DNA from: Azorinus chamasolen
Lineage: Eukaryota > Mollusca > Bivalvia > Cardiida > Solecurtidae
Length of the DNA stretch: 64,000 nt
NCBI GenBank assembly: GCA_963576725.1
Contig: OY755252.1
Span: 57,503,985 to 57,567,984 of the forward strand
Reading direction: 5' to 3'
A program made the translations under genes and the position numbers. The notes below the pieces were generated by a model. The model searched no databases, was not told where the DNA came from, and was given only the letters and a program-made list of their open reading frames with translations. Positions 1 through 9,700 of this stretch are shown here, piece after piece (position 1 is the first letter of the stretch; each line of letters starts with the position of its first letter).

Positions 1-2
1 AC

Positions 3-314
3 AAACTTCGGAAAACTTTTTCTAAATTTTATTATCGAAATTTACCTCTCATTAGTAAATATAATTGCAATCTACGGACGTTACTGCGACAAGGCATTTC
101 TCAACCAGAATTTTATGGGGATGTTATCTACAAACTTAGGAAAATTCGGGGTCATATCCATTTTCATAATTTGTTTATAAAACGCATTAAAACATTTAAA
201 AAGAAAGGTTATGATCCTATTCTATTGCAACGCACTGCATGTTTGGTTATCGACCCTTTTACAGTCGGTAGCTACGCTTCCCTCGTTGCTTGCGCGATGA
301 CAGGCCGAGGGTAG
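3..314 (+). pseudogene. PLE copy A: reverse transcriptase C-terminal end
   Basis: This frame is open from the window edge to a TAG at 312-314 and has no start, so the element begins left of the window. It encodes the last ~103 residues of a Penelope-like RT after the catalytic core (thumb side), with the blocks KFYYRNLPLISKYN, FYGDVIYKLRKIRGHIHF, KKGYDP and ACLVIDPFTVGSYASL, all seen again in copies D, E and F. The protein ends about 30 residues after KKGYDP with no GIY-YIG endonuclease. That fits PLEs that carry the endonuclease N-terminally (Naiad type) or lack it. This piece has no disabling mutation, but the rest is outside the window. The PLE family call is fairly secure; the Naiad assignment is inference. 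Confidence 0.75.
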
Positions 315-888
315 TACTCTATGATGGTATACTCTTAAACTTGGGTACAGGATGAGCTTACCAGACTCATGTATTACCTTTTCCCTGTCGTGCCCTTAAC
401 GGCTTATCTGCAGGTGCTCTGACTTCAGCAAAGTCATTGAGTACATATTTCACGGATTGTCACAGTTATTATGCTATGTTTTACATATTGTCCTGTGTTC
501 ACCGTCGTCTATGTTGTGGGTAAGTCCAGCGGGGATACCTTTATTTACAATATTTGTAATGCTAGGGTGACTTTGAGAGAAGTGTGAGGTTAGGACGTCC
601 GTAAACCGGTTTAAACCCCCAGTGGTGTTTTTGCTACTGACCGTGCCAAGGCGGTACTCTCTTTGTCACCCTTCCTTTTGTTTGCCTTGCGTCTTTGTGC
701 TTGTGATTTGTTCATGTGTGGAAAGTTTGTCTCTGGTTCATGTGTGTCTTTTGGTGTTCATTTCGTGTGTGTGTGTGTGCGTTTGGGTGTGTGGTTGTGT
801 GTGTGTGTGTGTCATGCTGTCTATCGGTGTTTTGGTGGTGGTTGCGTCTTGCATGTGGCTTTGCCTGCTTGACTTTACTACTTTTCCA
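315..888 (+). mobile_element. PLE copy A 3' UTR and GT-rich tail
   Basis: This is non-coding sequence shared with copies C, D, E and F in the same order: a short hairpin after the stop, CTGTCGTGCCCTTAACGGCT, GCAAAGTCATTGAGTACATA, GGTTTAAACCCCCAGTGG, ACTGACCGTGCCAAGGCGG, then a long GT-rich stretch ending GCTTGACTTTACTACTTT near 888. The open frames through it are low-complexity Cys/Val strings made by the GT richness and are not genes. The fixed order in several copies marks it as the 3' part of the retroelement. Confidence 0.75.
325..363 (+). other. Conserved RNA hairpin just after the PLE stop codon
   Basis: TGGTA (325-329) can pair with TACCA (359-363). Inside it CTC pairs with GAG, and CTT with AGG around a 6-nt loop. 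The same outer stems occur after the stop in copies C, D1, D2, E and F, while the inner stem reads CTC/GGG or CCC/GGG in most of them. The structure is inferred by eye from that conservation and its function is unknown. Confidence 0.4.
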
Positions 889-1064
889 TTCAGTACTTCT
901 TGTTCTGTAAAGTGAATACCGCTTAAGCCGGTGCTAGGGGGCGTGGGCAGTGTTGCACTTTCAATTACTGTTCATGAACAGACTCAATAAAACCGAGTCT
1001 GCAATTTTCTCTTTTTGTGTTGCAGTTTTTGCTCTCGAGGATAACCTCCCTTCAGAATTTACTA
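886..1064 (+). repeat. F repeat, copy 1 (LTR-like, 5' truncated)
   Basis: This copy matches five or more others in the window from TCAGTACTTCTTGTTCTG through CGCTTAAGCCGGTGCTAGGG to CCTCCCTTCAGAATTTA. It carries the polyadenylation signal AATAAA in the loop of a 7-bp stem (CAGACTC, 979-985, with GAGTCTG). The 5' part is missing and it abuts the PLE-A tail on the left and PLE-B on the right. The length (about 215 bp when complete), TGTT start and poly(A) signal suggest a solo LTR, but no partner coding region is present. Confidence 0.55.
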
Positions 1065-1065
1065 G

Positions 1066-2032
1066 CTTAATACAGAAAATATTTGCCAAAGAAAACAACA
1101 TCATTTCTCGCATGTAATGCTGAAAAAGCTTTCTTTACTGACGAGCCGATGGAAAATTACATCAATTGGTCTTGCTAAGAAGTTATTGTGAATCAATAGC
1201 TTATCTTCTGGATAACATATTTGTACGTTATGGGAATGCTATATACCGTCAGGTGATTGGTATTCCTATGGGTACGAATTGTGCGCCACTGGTCGCCGAT
1301 TTGTTTTTGTACTCGTATGAGAGAGATTTCATGTTGAGTTTGAACCCACAATCACAAGAAGTTGTCATAAAAGCCTTCATTGATACTTCTTGATACATGT
1401 ATTTGGATGATGTTTTCAATTTAGATAAACCTTTCTTTGATGTTTTTGTTCCTTCCATCAACCTAAAAGAACTCAAATTGAATAAAGTTAACCTTGAAAT
1501 TGACAATGGAATACTTGCTTCTAAAATTGATGTCAAAAGAGATGGTTTTGATTTTAATATTGTTAATTTCCCTCACCTTGGTGGAGATATTCCCCGTGTC
1601 CCATCTTACGGGGTTTATATATCTCATTTTATTCGTTTCGCTAGAGCTTGTTCTTCTACTGACGATTTTAACAGTCGAAATCTCATTTTAACTGAAAAGC
1701 TGCTTAAGCAAGGATATGGATATCATAAACTAAGTAAAACTTTCTCTAAGTTTTATTATTGAAAACTCTCACCTATTGGCAAGTACAAATGTAATCTTAA
1801 GTAACACCTGCGACACAGTGTTTCACATCCTGTATTTTATGGTGATGTGATTTACAAACTTCGTAACATTATTGGACATTTTCTGACTTTGGTTACTAAA
1901 TACATTAAACATTTCATTCAAAAGGGATATGATCCTGTGGTACTACAACACACTGCATGTCTGGTTGTCAACACTTTTACACTTGGCAATCACGCTGGCC
2001 TATTTGCATGTACGTCGACAAGAAAGATTTAG
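1066..2032 (+). pseudogene. PLE copy B: broken reverse transcriptase
   Basis: Penelope-like RT from just before the palm to the C-terminus. Visible landmarks are IYRQVIGIPMGTNCAPLVAD (RT motif 4 region), YLDD at about 1400 (catalytic Asp pair), SYGVYISHFIRFARA, and the C-terminal ACLVVNTFTLG. It is dead. There is a TAA and a 1-bp loss near 1177-1190, TGA at 1391-1393, an in-frame deletion removing the FLDL motif near 1490, TGA at 1760-1762 where sister copies have the Arg codon CGA, and TAA near 1803. The C-terminus ends TSTRKI and the 3' UTR differs from copies A, D and E, so this is another subfamily. The 5' end is cut by the F repeat. Confidence 0.75.
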
Positions 2033-2400
2033 TACTCTGTGAAGGCGACCTCTTAAATTTCCGGAAACGGAAGGAGGACGTCGGATATTTGACGTTTTTG
2101 TCGTACCCTTAATTACTTTTCTACGGTTACTCTGTTTTCAGCTCAATCATTGATTACACTAGCGATAGGTGGATACAGTTACTTCACTTGCATATGTTTT
2201 CTGCGTTTAACATGCACTTTACCACTGTATTTGCCATCGCGGTTGTTGTAGATTAGTCGGAGAGGGGGTACGGTTATTTACACTGTCTGTTAGGGTGGGG
2301 ATGGAATAAGTGTGAGGTTGGGGCGGTTGTGTGTTTTGTATGCGGTGTTTCCTACATGACTCTTACATGTACTTTGAAACTAAAACTGGTGGTTTATCAT
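2033..2400 (+). mobile_element. PLE copy B 3' UTR, degenerate
   Basis: Downstream sequence of copy B. Near 2330-2385 it includes the block TGCGGTGTTTCCTACATGAC, recognisable on the minus strand at about 34710-34800 and 41445-41520, so it belongs to this PLE subfamily's tail. No gene is visible. Confidence 0.45.
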
Positions 2401-2916
2401 ACCTACTCAGTGTGAACATTGTTTCAGATTTTTAGGGTTCAATTCAACGAGTCAGGTTTCAGCCTATGTAATAATGTATTAAATATCTTCTTTATCGTTT
2501 AAGGATGTACAGATAACTACCACACGTAAATAATCTAGTTAAACTACATTGCCGTAGAATAATGTCAACAGAGGTCCTAATACGAGTACTAAGCGTTGGG
2601 TATCTTGCAGATTTAGGCTACGTTGATAAGACCGGAGTGCATGTAGGAACAATATTAGTCTAGTCGGATTTCTAGAAATTGTGAACAATGAAAGAGAAGT
2701 AGGCATTTCTCGTTAAAAGTTGGCAAACAGTTGTCTTTACATACTCATAATGCTGAATCCGAATATGCTATTTGCCAAGCTGTATCTTCCGTATTTAAGA
2801 TATAAAATGGCGGAAAACAAAATTGCCGCCAATGAGCACTATTCACAGACAAACAAGGATACACTACACAGAAAATCTGGGTGAAACATTAAAATGTTCT
2901 GTTAAACTTCATTCTC
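2401..2916 (+). other. No gene; one diverged repeat block
   Basis: No supported coding frame. The stretch around 2760-2880 (AAAATGGCGGAAAACAAAAT, CAAGCTGTAT) has loosely similar blocks near 3495-3560 and 3630-3700, on the other side of the F repeats, so the F repeats seem to have landed in an older local repeat. Confidence 0.35.
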
Positions 2917-3417
2917 CATTCTCAGTGTTGTTATACCTTCTGATCCTTCGAGATCATGAATTTCAGTACTTCTTGTTCTGAAAAGTGAATACCGCTTAAG
3001 CCGGTGCTAGGGGCGTGAGCAGTGTTGCACTCTCAATTACTGTTCATGAACAGACTCAATAAAACCGAGTCTGCAATTTTCTCTTTTTGTGTTGCAATTT
3101 TTGCTTTCGGGGGATCACCTCCCTTCAGAATTTATAATCTTCACAACAGCAGGTGTAAAGTGCTTGTGTGGCGGCCGTAAAACGTCGTCAGTACTCCATT
3201 CTCAGTGTTGTTATACCTTCTGATCCTTCGAGATCATGAATTTCAGCACTTCTTGTTCTGAAAATTGAATACCGCTTAAGCCGATGCTAGGGGACGTGAG
3301 CAGTGTTGCACTCTCAATTACTGCTCATGAACAGTCTCAATAAAACCGAGTCTGCAATTTTCTCTTTTTGTGTTGCAATTTTTGCTTTCGGAGGATCACC
3401 TCCCTTCAGAATTTACA
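2917..3417 (+). repeat. F repeat copies 2 and 3 in tandem
   Basis: Two direct F repeats (2917-3131 and about 3195-3417) run from CATTCTCAGTGTTGTTATAC to CCTCCCTTCAGAATTTA. Both contain AATAAA followed by ACCGAGTCTG. A segment of about 63 bp lies between them (CTTCACAACAGCAGGTGTAA ... GCGGCCGTAAAACGTCG), and the same segment precedes the F copy at 19961, so it belongs to the element. Two LTR-like ends around a tiny interior would suit a TRIM-like element, but I see no primer-binding site or polypurine tract. Confidence 0.55.
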
Positions 3418-4451
3418 AACGAACAATGGAAGTCAATTTTTAAAAGCTTAATTTCTTTTTATTGCATTCTAAATCATATCCAAAGGGTTAAACCAAAATG
3501 ACGGTAAAACAAAATGGCCGCCAGTAAACACTGTTTGCAGCCAAACAACTATACACGTTCTATATAGCAGTACAATTGACATTTTTAATGACTGATTTCA
3601 AGTATAAGAAAATAATTTAAGGTTTATAAACGTTGGCCGCCTGTCAAGCTGTATGGTATATATATGATTATAATGGGAAGAACACGAAACGGCCGCCTAT
3701 GAACAATAATTAACAAAAACGTAGAAAACTTTTACTGACATTTATGATGGAAAATACATCTGATTTAAACAGAACAAGCATGCACACAGACACGCATGCG
3801 TAAGCGCAAACACACACACGCACGCACGCACGCACACACACATACACACACAAACATACATACACACAGACATACACGTAATAATCATCAGGATGTGTTT
3901 CCATTCTAGAACAAATGCTAGTCTCATGCTGGCATCGACTATTTTTTTGTACATCGAAATATCTTTTCATAATTCTGCACTGATGCTAAAGTTGTCTGGC
4001 CTTTTTTAGACAAATACATTGAAATAATTCCTTAAAATGAACATGTATACAATATTAAAAAAATATAAACACAATTACATATACAAATGCGCGAACTCAC
4101 GTCTTTCTAATTTAACTTGTCAAATTGTATACAATTTGCGTAACAACCTGATAATCTCACAAAAGTTTATACTTGTGACCCATATTATCCAATACTGGCA
4201 TTCCTGCATTTACAATGTGCAGACATGCACCTTGTAGTATATTGCAGGATCCAGGAACTGCCGGTAGCCTCGATAAGAAAAGAAACAGCGGGCTTTCTTC
4301 CATATTCGATCCGATTTCAACTTAGAAAAGCAAATCTAATCGTCATTAATGAGACTGCCTCCATACTCCATACGCAACTTGCTCATGAATGAGGTTGAAA
4401 TGGAAGCTCAGAGTATCACTTGAAGACAATCTGAAGAAAGTGATTTTACGA
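3418..4451 (+). other. No gene recognised
   Basis: AT-rich sequence with scattered short frames and no conserved motif. It holds the CA/CGCA microsatellite listed separately. Near 4440 it passes into the decayed 5' part of PLE copy C. Confidence 0.4.
3808..3880 (+). repeat. CA / CGCA / CATA microsatellite
   Basis: Interrupted (CA)n with CGCA and CATA variants. The minus-strand frames across it read Cys/Val strings and are not coding. Confidence 0.85.
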
Positions 4452-4747
4452 CCATATGTTGTTGTTAGTGACATTTCCCTATTTGAAGAAAAACATTTCT
4501 AGTTTTCATTCAAATTATATTCTTGCTCCTGCTGACAAGGCATCAAATAATGTAATAATTATTTGAAGATTGTATTATGTTGATGTTTTAAAGAAGCTGC
4601 TAACTGGTTCACAAACTTATATTACAGCTCAAACACCTGAAAAAGATAGTCTCCGAACATGTACAAATGTGCAAAGTCTGGTCCTACCATTAAACAACAT
4701 AAACTTTCTACTTTGTACTGGATTCCGAAACTACATAAAAACCTTTA
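4452..4747 (+). pseudogene. PLE copy C, N-terminal RT part (split by transposon)
   Basis: Reads LAPADKASNNVIII, then TGA (4564-4566), then RLYYVDVLKKLLTGSQTYI. After a frameshift near 4660 it reads STLYWIPKLHKNL in another frame, where the 4.95-kb transposon interrupts it. The PADKA-NNV and WIPKLHK blocks are characteristic of the N-terminal RT region in this PLE group. Family members usually have Cys at the TGA position. The reading frame resumes at 9701, and the duplicated CTTTA shows the two halves were one gene. Confidence 0.7.
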
Positions 4748-6541
4748 CTCAGGGAGCCAGTAGTGCCTACCGTGCACCCCCCCCCCTTAGACTTTTTTCA
4801 TGGGTACCAAAATGTTCAGAAAAGTGTCCTGAATCAGAATCGCGAATGTACTCAAACTTAAATTATTTTAGGCTATGTGTATTTTAACCGTTTCCATGGC
4901 AAACCCCCAGTTTTCGTAATGATGACCCATACCTACAAAGTCGCCCATATCACAGCCAGTTTTTGTCCTAAAACTATAAAACTGGTACCAAATGGTATAT
5001 CAGACATTGTGCTTTTATTTCTAACTTGTATTTTTAATTACCTTATTTGCATACTCATGAATATTAATGAGAACATTAAAAATAGTAAAAAGAAGTATAG
5101 AAATAACGTAAACCTTTCATTTTTTTATCCTACAAATATCAGAAAATGAATTCAAATGCATTTTAACATGATGAAGAAACCCCCAGGAAACAAAATATCC
5201 AATTTGAGGACCACAGCATTAATTTTCAGCACCATTTTCACCGTTTCCATGGCAACACCCTAGTTTTCGTAATAATGGTCCATACCTGCAAAATCGTCCA
5301 TATCACAGCAAGTTTTGTCCAAAACCTATAAAACTGGTACCGAATTGGAGATAGGACATTGTGCTTTTATTTCCAGTTTTTTTTTAAATTACCTTATTTG
5401 CATACTCATTAATATTAATGAGAACATTAAAAATAGTAAAAACAATATTGAAATAACATAAATAATGTAAACTATTCATTTCTATCCTACAAATATCAGA
5501 AAACAATTTCAAATGCAGTTTAACCTGATGACAAAATCCTCAGAAAACAAATTTGAGAACCAAACATTTAACTCTAAAATGGTACCGAATTAAAGGTAAG
5601 ACATTGTGCTTTGGTTTAAAGGCTATACTTAGAAATTACCTTATTTGCATACACATGAATATTAATGAGAATAATTAAAAAATAGCAAAAAAAAATATAC
5701 AGAAATAACGTAATCCTCTCAATTTTTATCCTACCAATATCAGAAAACAACTTCAAATGTAATTTAAATTGATGACAAAATACTCAGAAAGCTAAGTATC
5801 TAAATTGATACCCAAACAATGAACTGTAAGATTGTAATGGTTTCCATGGTAACCGATCCTTTCACAAATTTTGGAAATTTGACATCCAACTGTAATACTC
5901 CGCTAGATCTCGGTTATTTTTTATGAATCATGAAATCAATTGTTCAAACATAGATATGAGGCATTGCTTTAATAGTAAATATTACTTTTCTGATATAAAC
6001 TAATTTGCATATGTATGAATATTTATGAGAACAGTAAAAGATGTTGAAATTTTCGACGGAAACCAGTCTTTCTCTTATAAAGCAAACAAATATGGAAAAT
6101 GGTTAGCTAAAGTTTACTATGATCACTGATTATCACCAAGATTGTTAGATAAATAAATTTGGGACAAATTATATAGCACTGATGGTGATATATATGTTTC
6201 CTAGGCAACTATTCTAACCTCATTGTTCATATTACAGAGTGTTTACATACCTGCAACATACAAAGATATTGCGGCCTACTTTGGCGATAATTACAAATGA
6301 TATAAACATATACCCGGTAGTTGATGTATGAATCTTAATGTTTGGTTCACTTTATCCAAATTACCTTATTTGCATCCTCATGAATATTAATTAGTGATAA
6401 GAAAACAAAGAGAAACACTATTGAAAATAACATGTTTCGCAGTATGCCGAGCACAACATTACACCATGCTCCAAGTATAGCTTGCAATAATAAATGTACC
6501 TTTTGGTGATGAATAAATAAATTTTATGTCTAAAACTGTTA
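4748..6541 (+). repeat. Left terminal inverted repeat with internal sub-repeats
   Basis: This arm pairs with 8038-9700. It contains 4-5 diverged modules, each with a GTTTCCATGG(C/T)AAC block (about 4890, 5243, 5840, 6560) and a block TTACCTTATTTGCATACTCA followed by TGAATATTAATGAGAACA (about 5038, 5392, 5636, 5995, 6360). Repeated subterminal motifs of this kind are often transposase-binding arrays; that reading is inference. The same modules are in the right arm, reversed. Confidence 0.75.
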
Positions 6542-6679
6542 CCAAAATGACCATGCACTGCTTCCATGGTAACTGTTGGAAGCCAAGTACTTATGATACC
6601 CCAAACAATCTTCTGTTATTGTTTTTAAAGTGTCAGTGATTTTAAAGCCCATAAAGCCTGTGTTGAATTCAGGGTTTCA

Positions 6680-6915
6680 AGACTGTTTCGACTTTTGATA
6701 TACCATCATCTGTCGAGAACTGGTAATCCTCTGATGTATTTTAAGACCCTTTGATTTGTCTGTCTTGCTAAGCCATCATCAGCAGTACCAATACCGAAGG
6801 GAACTGGTGTCAGCAGATTCTGCATCAGCTCACCTATATCAATCGGCATATTGGGTCTTTGTGAACCACTAATAATTGCTACAATTCCTTGATTCCCTAC
6901 GATTAGAAGCTGCAC
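6680..6915 (-). pseudogene. Nuclease-like gene, N-ward fragment, inverted
   Basis: On the minus strand this reads GELMQNLLTPVPFGIGTADD, matching (from memory) the LTPVP-x-x-x-GTADG block that lies upstream of the HEE-x-(D/E)-TR block in a multi-copy family of invertebrate proteins. The HEE block here lies immediately to the right but on the plus strand. About 120 residues that normally separate the blocks are absent. The simplest reading is an internal inversion plus deletion inside the transposon. No start codon context is recognisable. Confidence 0.45.
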
Positions 6916-6924
6916 ATCTATGAC

Positions 6925-7563
6925 GGTGAGCCTAACCAGTTCTCGCCAGATTATGGTATATCAACAGTGAGAAACAGTCTTGATACCCTGAATTCAACAC
7001 ATGAAGAAACTGAAACAAGGATCGTTATTTACACCAAGCATGCAAAAGAACAAGGCTACAAAACTGTTCATCTTCGAACTCCAGACAGTGATATATTCTT
7101 CATTCTTCTGTATTACCTTAACTGGTTAGAATGTGTTACTGTCTTGTTTGATACTGGCTCAGGCAATCATCAAAAAATGATAAACATGTCAGAAGTTGCC
7201 CAAGCATACACAGAAGATTACCGATCTGCACTTCTGGGTCTCCATTTGTACTGGGGCTGTGATTCTACAAGTGCATTCAATGGCTGAGAACATTTGACAC
7301 CCACTAAGGCCATTGAAAAGAAGCCAATGTTTATAAAACCATTAGCAGGTTTGGGCAACTCTTGGGATGTGTCTGGAGATATTGTGGTAGACTTGGATGA
7401 ATTTACGTGTGCAATGTATGGAAACCTAAGATTTCACACTGTGAATGAATTGATATTGTTTAAGATTAAGGAGAAGTGTGAAGATAAGCCAACAGATGCA
7501 CTTCGCAATGCTGATATGGGAACATTACCCCCTTGTAGGGCCTGCTTAATACAGCACATCTGA
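6925..7563 (+). pseudogene. PIN/FEN-nuclease-like protein fragment, one in-frame stop
   Basis: One frame runs from about 6925 (EPNQFSPDYG) to TGA at 7561-7563 with a single TGA at 7285-7287. Motifs are STHEETETRIVIYTKHA, then LRTPDSDIFFILLYYLN, VLFDTGSGNH, CDSTSAFNG-stop, EEFTCAMYG-like (DEFTCAMYG) and GTLPPCRACL. The acidic EE-x-(D/E)-T-R helix followed by TPDSD is the pattern of PIN/FEN metal sites, so a nuclease fold is plausible. The family recurs in many copies in invertebrate genomes, often near mobile elements, but I know of no proven function. Apart from the TGA the ~212 codons are open, so decay looks recent compared with neighbours. Confidence 0.55.
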
Positions 7564-8037
7564 AGAGTTATTTACCAGTTGATACTGTGGAAGAAATCTC
7601 TTTCCCGACCCAGACATTCCCCTTGTTTAAGAGAAGAATGGTTGTCAACATGTAACTCTGACAGTCAATCAACAGATATGATTACATTATGGCCTATAAT
7701 AAGGGTATGCTCCACAGACATTCACCAGTAATGTTATTATCTTGACCTAGCTCTTATCAGAGTATTACCTGAGAAGATCCAATATAAACTGTTCCATTTT
7801 AGCCTCTAATTAAGGTATGCTCTAAGAGTCAGACCTTCAATTTATAAATTAGCAGATAAATGCCCATGATGTCATTATTTCTAACATGAATATTCAGCTG
7901 GTAAAGGGTTAAGTGAGATAGCATTCATCTATTTTTGTTGAGTCGGCATACTCAAAGAAGCTTTCTGTAAAGGTGTTTTAAAGCAGAGAGTGGGATTAAC
8001 CCTTTACTAGATGTATACATGCCCTTTAACATCTTTT
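7564..8037 (+). other. Transposon interior, non-coding, with TTAA-MITE ends
   Basis: No coding frame is supported. Two termini typical of the TTAA elements are present: GTAAAGGG-TTAA ending at 7912 and TTAA-CCCTTTACTAG starting at 7995. Hairpin MITEs or their remnants therefore inserted inside this transposon. The central hairpin of the first is not recognisable. Confidence 0.4.
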
Positions 8038-9700
8038 AGACAGTTTTAGAATTGAAATTCATTTATTTATCACCACAAGGTACATTTTTTATTGCAAGCT
8101 ATATTTGGAGAATGGTGAAATTTTGTGCTCGGCATACTGCGAAACATGTTATTTTCAATATTGTTTCTCTTTGTTTTCTTATCACTAATTAATATTCATG
8201 AGAATGCAAATAAGGTAATTTGCATAAAGTGAACCTAACATTAAGATTCATACATCAACTACCGGGTATATGTTTATATCATTTATAATTATCGCCCAAG
8301 AAGGCAGCAATATCTTTGTATGTTGCAGGTATGTAAACTCTCTGTAATATGAACAATGAGGTTAGAATGGTTGCCTAGGAAACAGATATATCACCATCAG
8401 CGCTATATAATGTGTCCCAAATTTATTTATCTGATACTTTTGGTGATATTCAGTGATCATAGTAAACTTTAGCTAACCATTTTCCATATTTGTTTGCTTT
8501 ATAAGAGAAAGACTGGTGTCTGTCATAAATTTCAACATCTATTACTGTTTTCATAAATATTCATACATATGCAAATTAGTTTATATCAGAAAAGTAATAT
8601 TTACTATTAAAGCAATGCCTCATATCTATGTTTGTAACAATTGATTTCATGATTCATAAAAAAAAACGAGATCTAGCGGAGTATTACAGTTGGATGTCAA
8701 ATTTCCAAAATTTGTGAAAGGATCGGTTACCATGGAAACCGTTACAATCTTACTTACAGTTCATTGTTTGGGTATCAATTAAGATGATTAGCTTTCTGAG
8801 TATTTTGTCATCATTTTAAACTACAGTTGAAGTTGTTTTCTTTTCTTAGCTTTAATTCGGTACCAGTTTAATACAGTTAGCACACTTCCTGTGATATGGA
8901 AGATTTTTGCAGGTAGGTGTCGACTAACAAAACTGTGTGAACAGAGTGAAATGAATGGTTACTATGGAAACAGTTAAAAAGTTACTTAGAGTTAAATTTT
9001 GGTCCTCAAATGTGATATTTTGTTTTCTGAGGATTTTGTCATCAGGTTAAACTGCATTTGAAATTGTTTTCTGATATTTGTAGGACACAATGTCCTATCT
9101 CCAATTTGGTACCAGTTTTATAGGTTTTGGACAAAAACTGGCTGTGATATGGACGATTTTGCAGGTACGGACCATCATTACGGAAACTAGGGTGTTGCCA
9201 TGGAAACGTTGAAAATGGTGCTTAAGATTAATACTATGGTCCTCAAATTGGATATTTTGTTTCCTGGGGGTTTCGTCATTATGTTAAACTGCATTTGAAG
9301 TTATTTTCTGATATTTGTAGGATAAAAAAATGAAAGGTTTACGTTATTTCTATACTTTATTTACTATTTTTAATGTTCTCATTAATATTCATGAGTAAGC
9401 AAATAAGGTAATTTAAAAAAAACACTTAGAAATAAAAGCACAGTGTCTTATCTTCCATTTGGTACCAGTTTTATAGTTTTAGGACAAAAACTGACTGTGA
9501 TATGGGCGACTTTGTAGGTATGGGTCATCATTACGAAAACAGGGGGGTTGCCATGGAAACGGTTAAAATACACATAGCCTAAAAGAATTTAAGTTTGAGT
9601 ACATTCGCGATTCTGATTCAGGACACTTTTCTGAACATTTTGGTACCCATGAAAAAAAGTCTAAGGGGGTGCACGGTAGGCACTACTGGCTCCCTCAGTG
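8038..9700 (-). repeat. Right terminal inverted repeat
   Basis: Reverse complement of 4748-6541, visible for example in TGCTCGGCATACTGCGAAAC (about 8137) against GTTTCGCAGTATGCCGAGCA (6433), and AGTTTGAGTACATTCGCGAT against its complement near 4837. It is slightly shorter than the left arm, mainly through small deletions around 8840-8930. Confidence 0.75.

Larger units (their letters stand above)
4748..9700. mobile_element. 4.95-kb DNA transposon with ~1.7-kb terminal inverted repeats
   Basis: The left end begins CTCAGGGAGCCAGTAGTGCC and the right end is its complement (GGCACTACTGGCTCCCTCAG plus TG). CTTTA flanks both sides (4743-4747 and 9701-9705), and removing the element plus one CTTTA restores the flanking PLE codons. 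The arms (4748-6541 and 8038-9700) match over almost their whole length. The interior holds a broken nuclease-like gene and no recognisable DDE transposase. I could not assign the superfamily: CACTG-type ends recall CACTA/Chapaev groups, but a 5-bp duplication does not clearly fit them. With no transposase visible, it was probably mobilised in trans or belongs to a type I do not recognise. Confidence 0.8.

Noticed and set aside
622..915. Hydrophobic Cys/Val-rich small ORFs (also at 27693, 28114, 32230, 40975)
   Set aside because: All lie in GT-rich PLE tails and arise from the base composition. They could be mistaken for signal peptides.
1391..1393. Selenocysteine codon near the YLDD motif in PLE copy B
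   Set aside because: The other copy with this region encodes Arg here (TSRYLDD), the local sequence has a two-codon insertion, and the gene has several other defects, so ordinary decay is likelier.
2917..3417. tRNA-derived SINE identity for the F repeat
   Set aside because: CTTCGAGATC is a poor B box, no A box lies upstream, and there is no A-rich or LINE-like tail; an LTR-like origin fits the AATAAA hairpin better.
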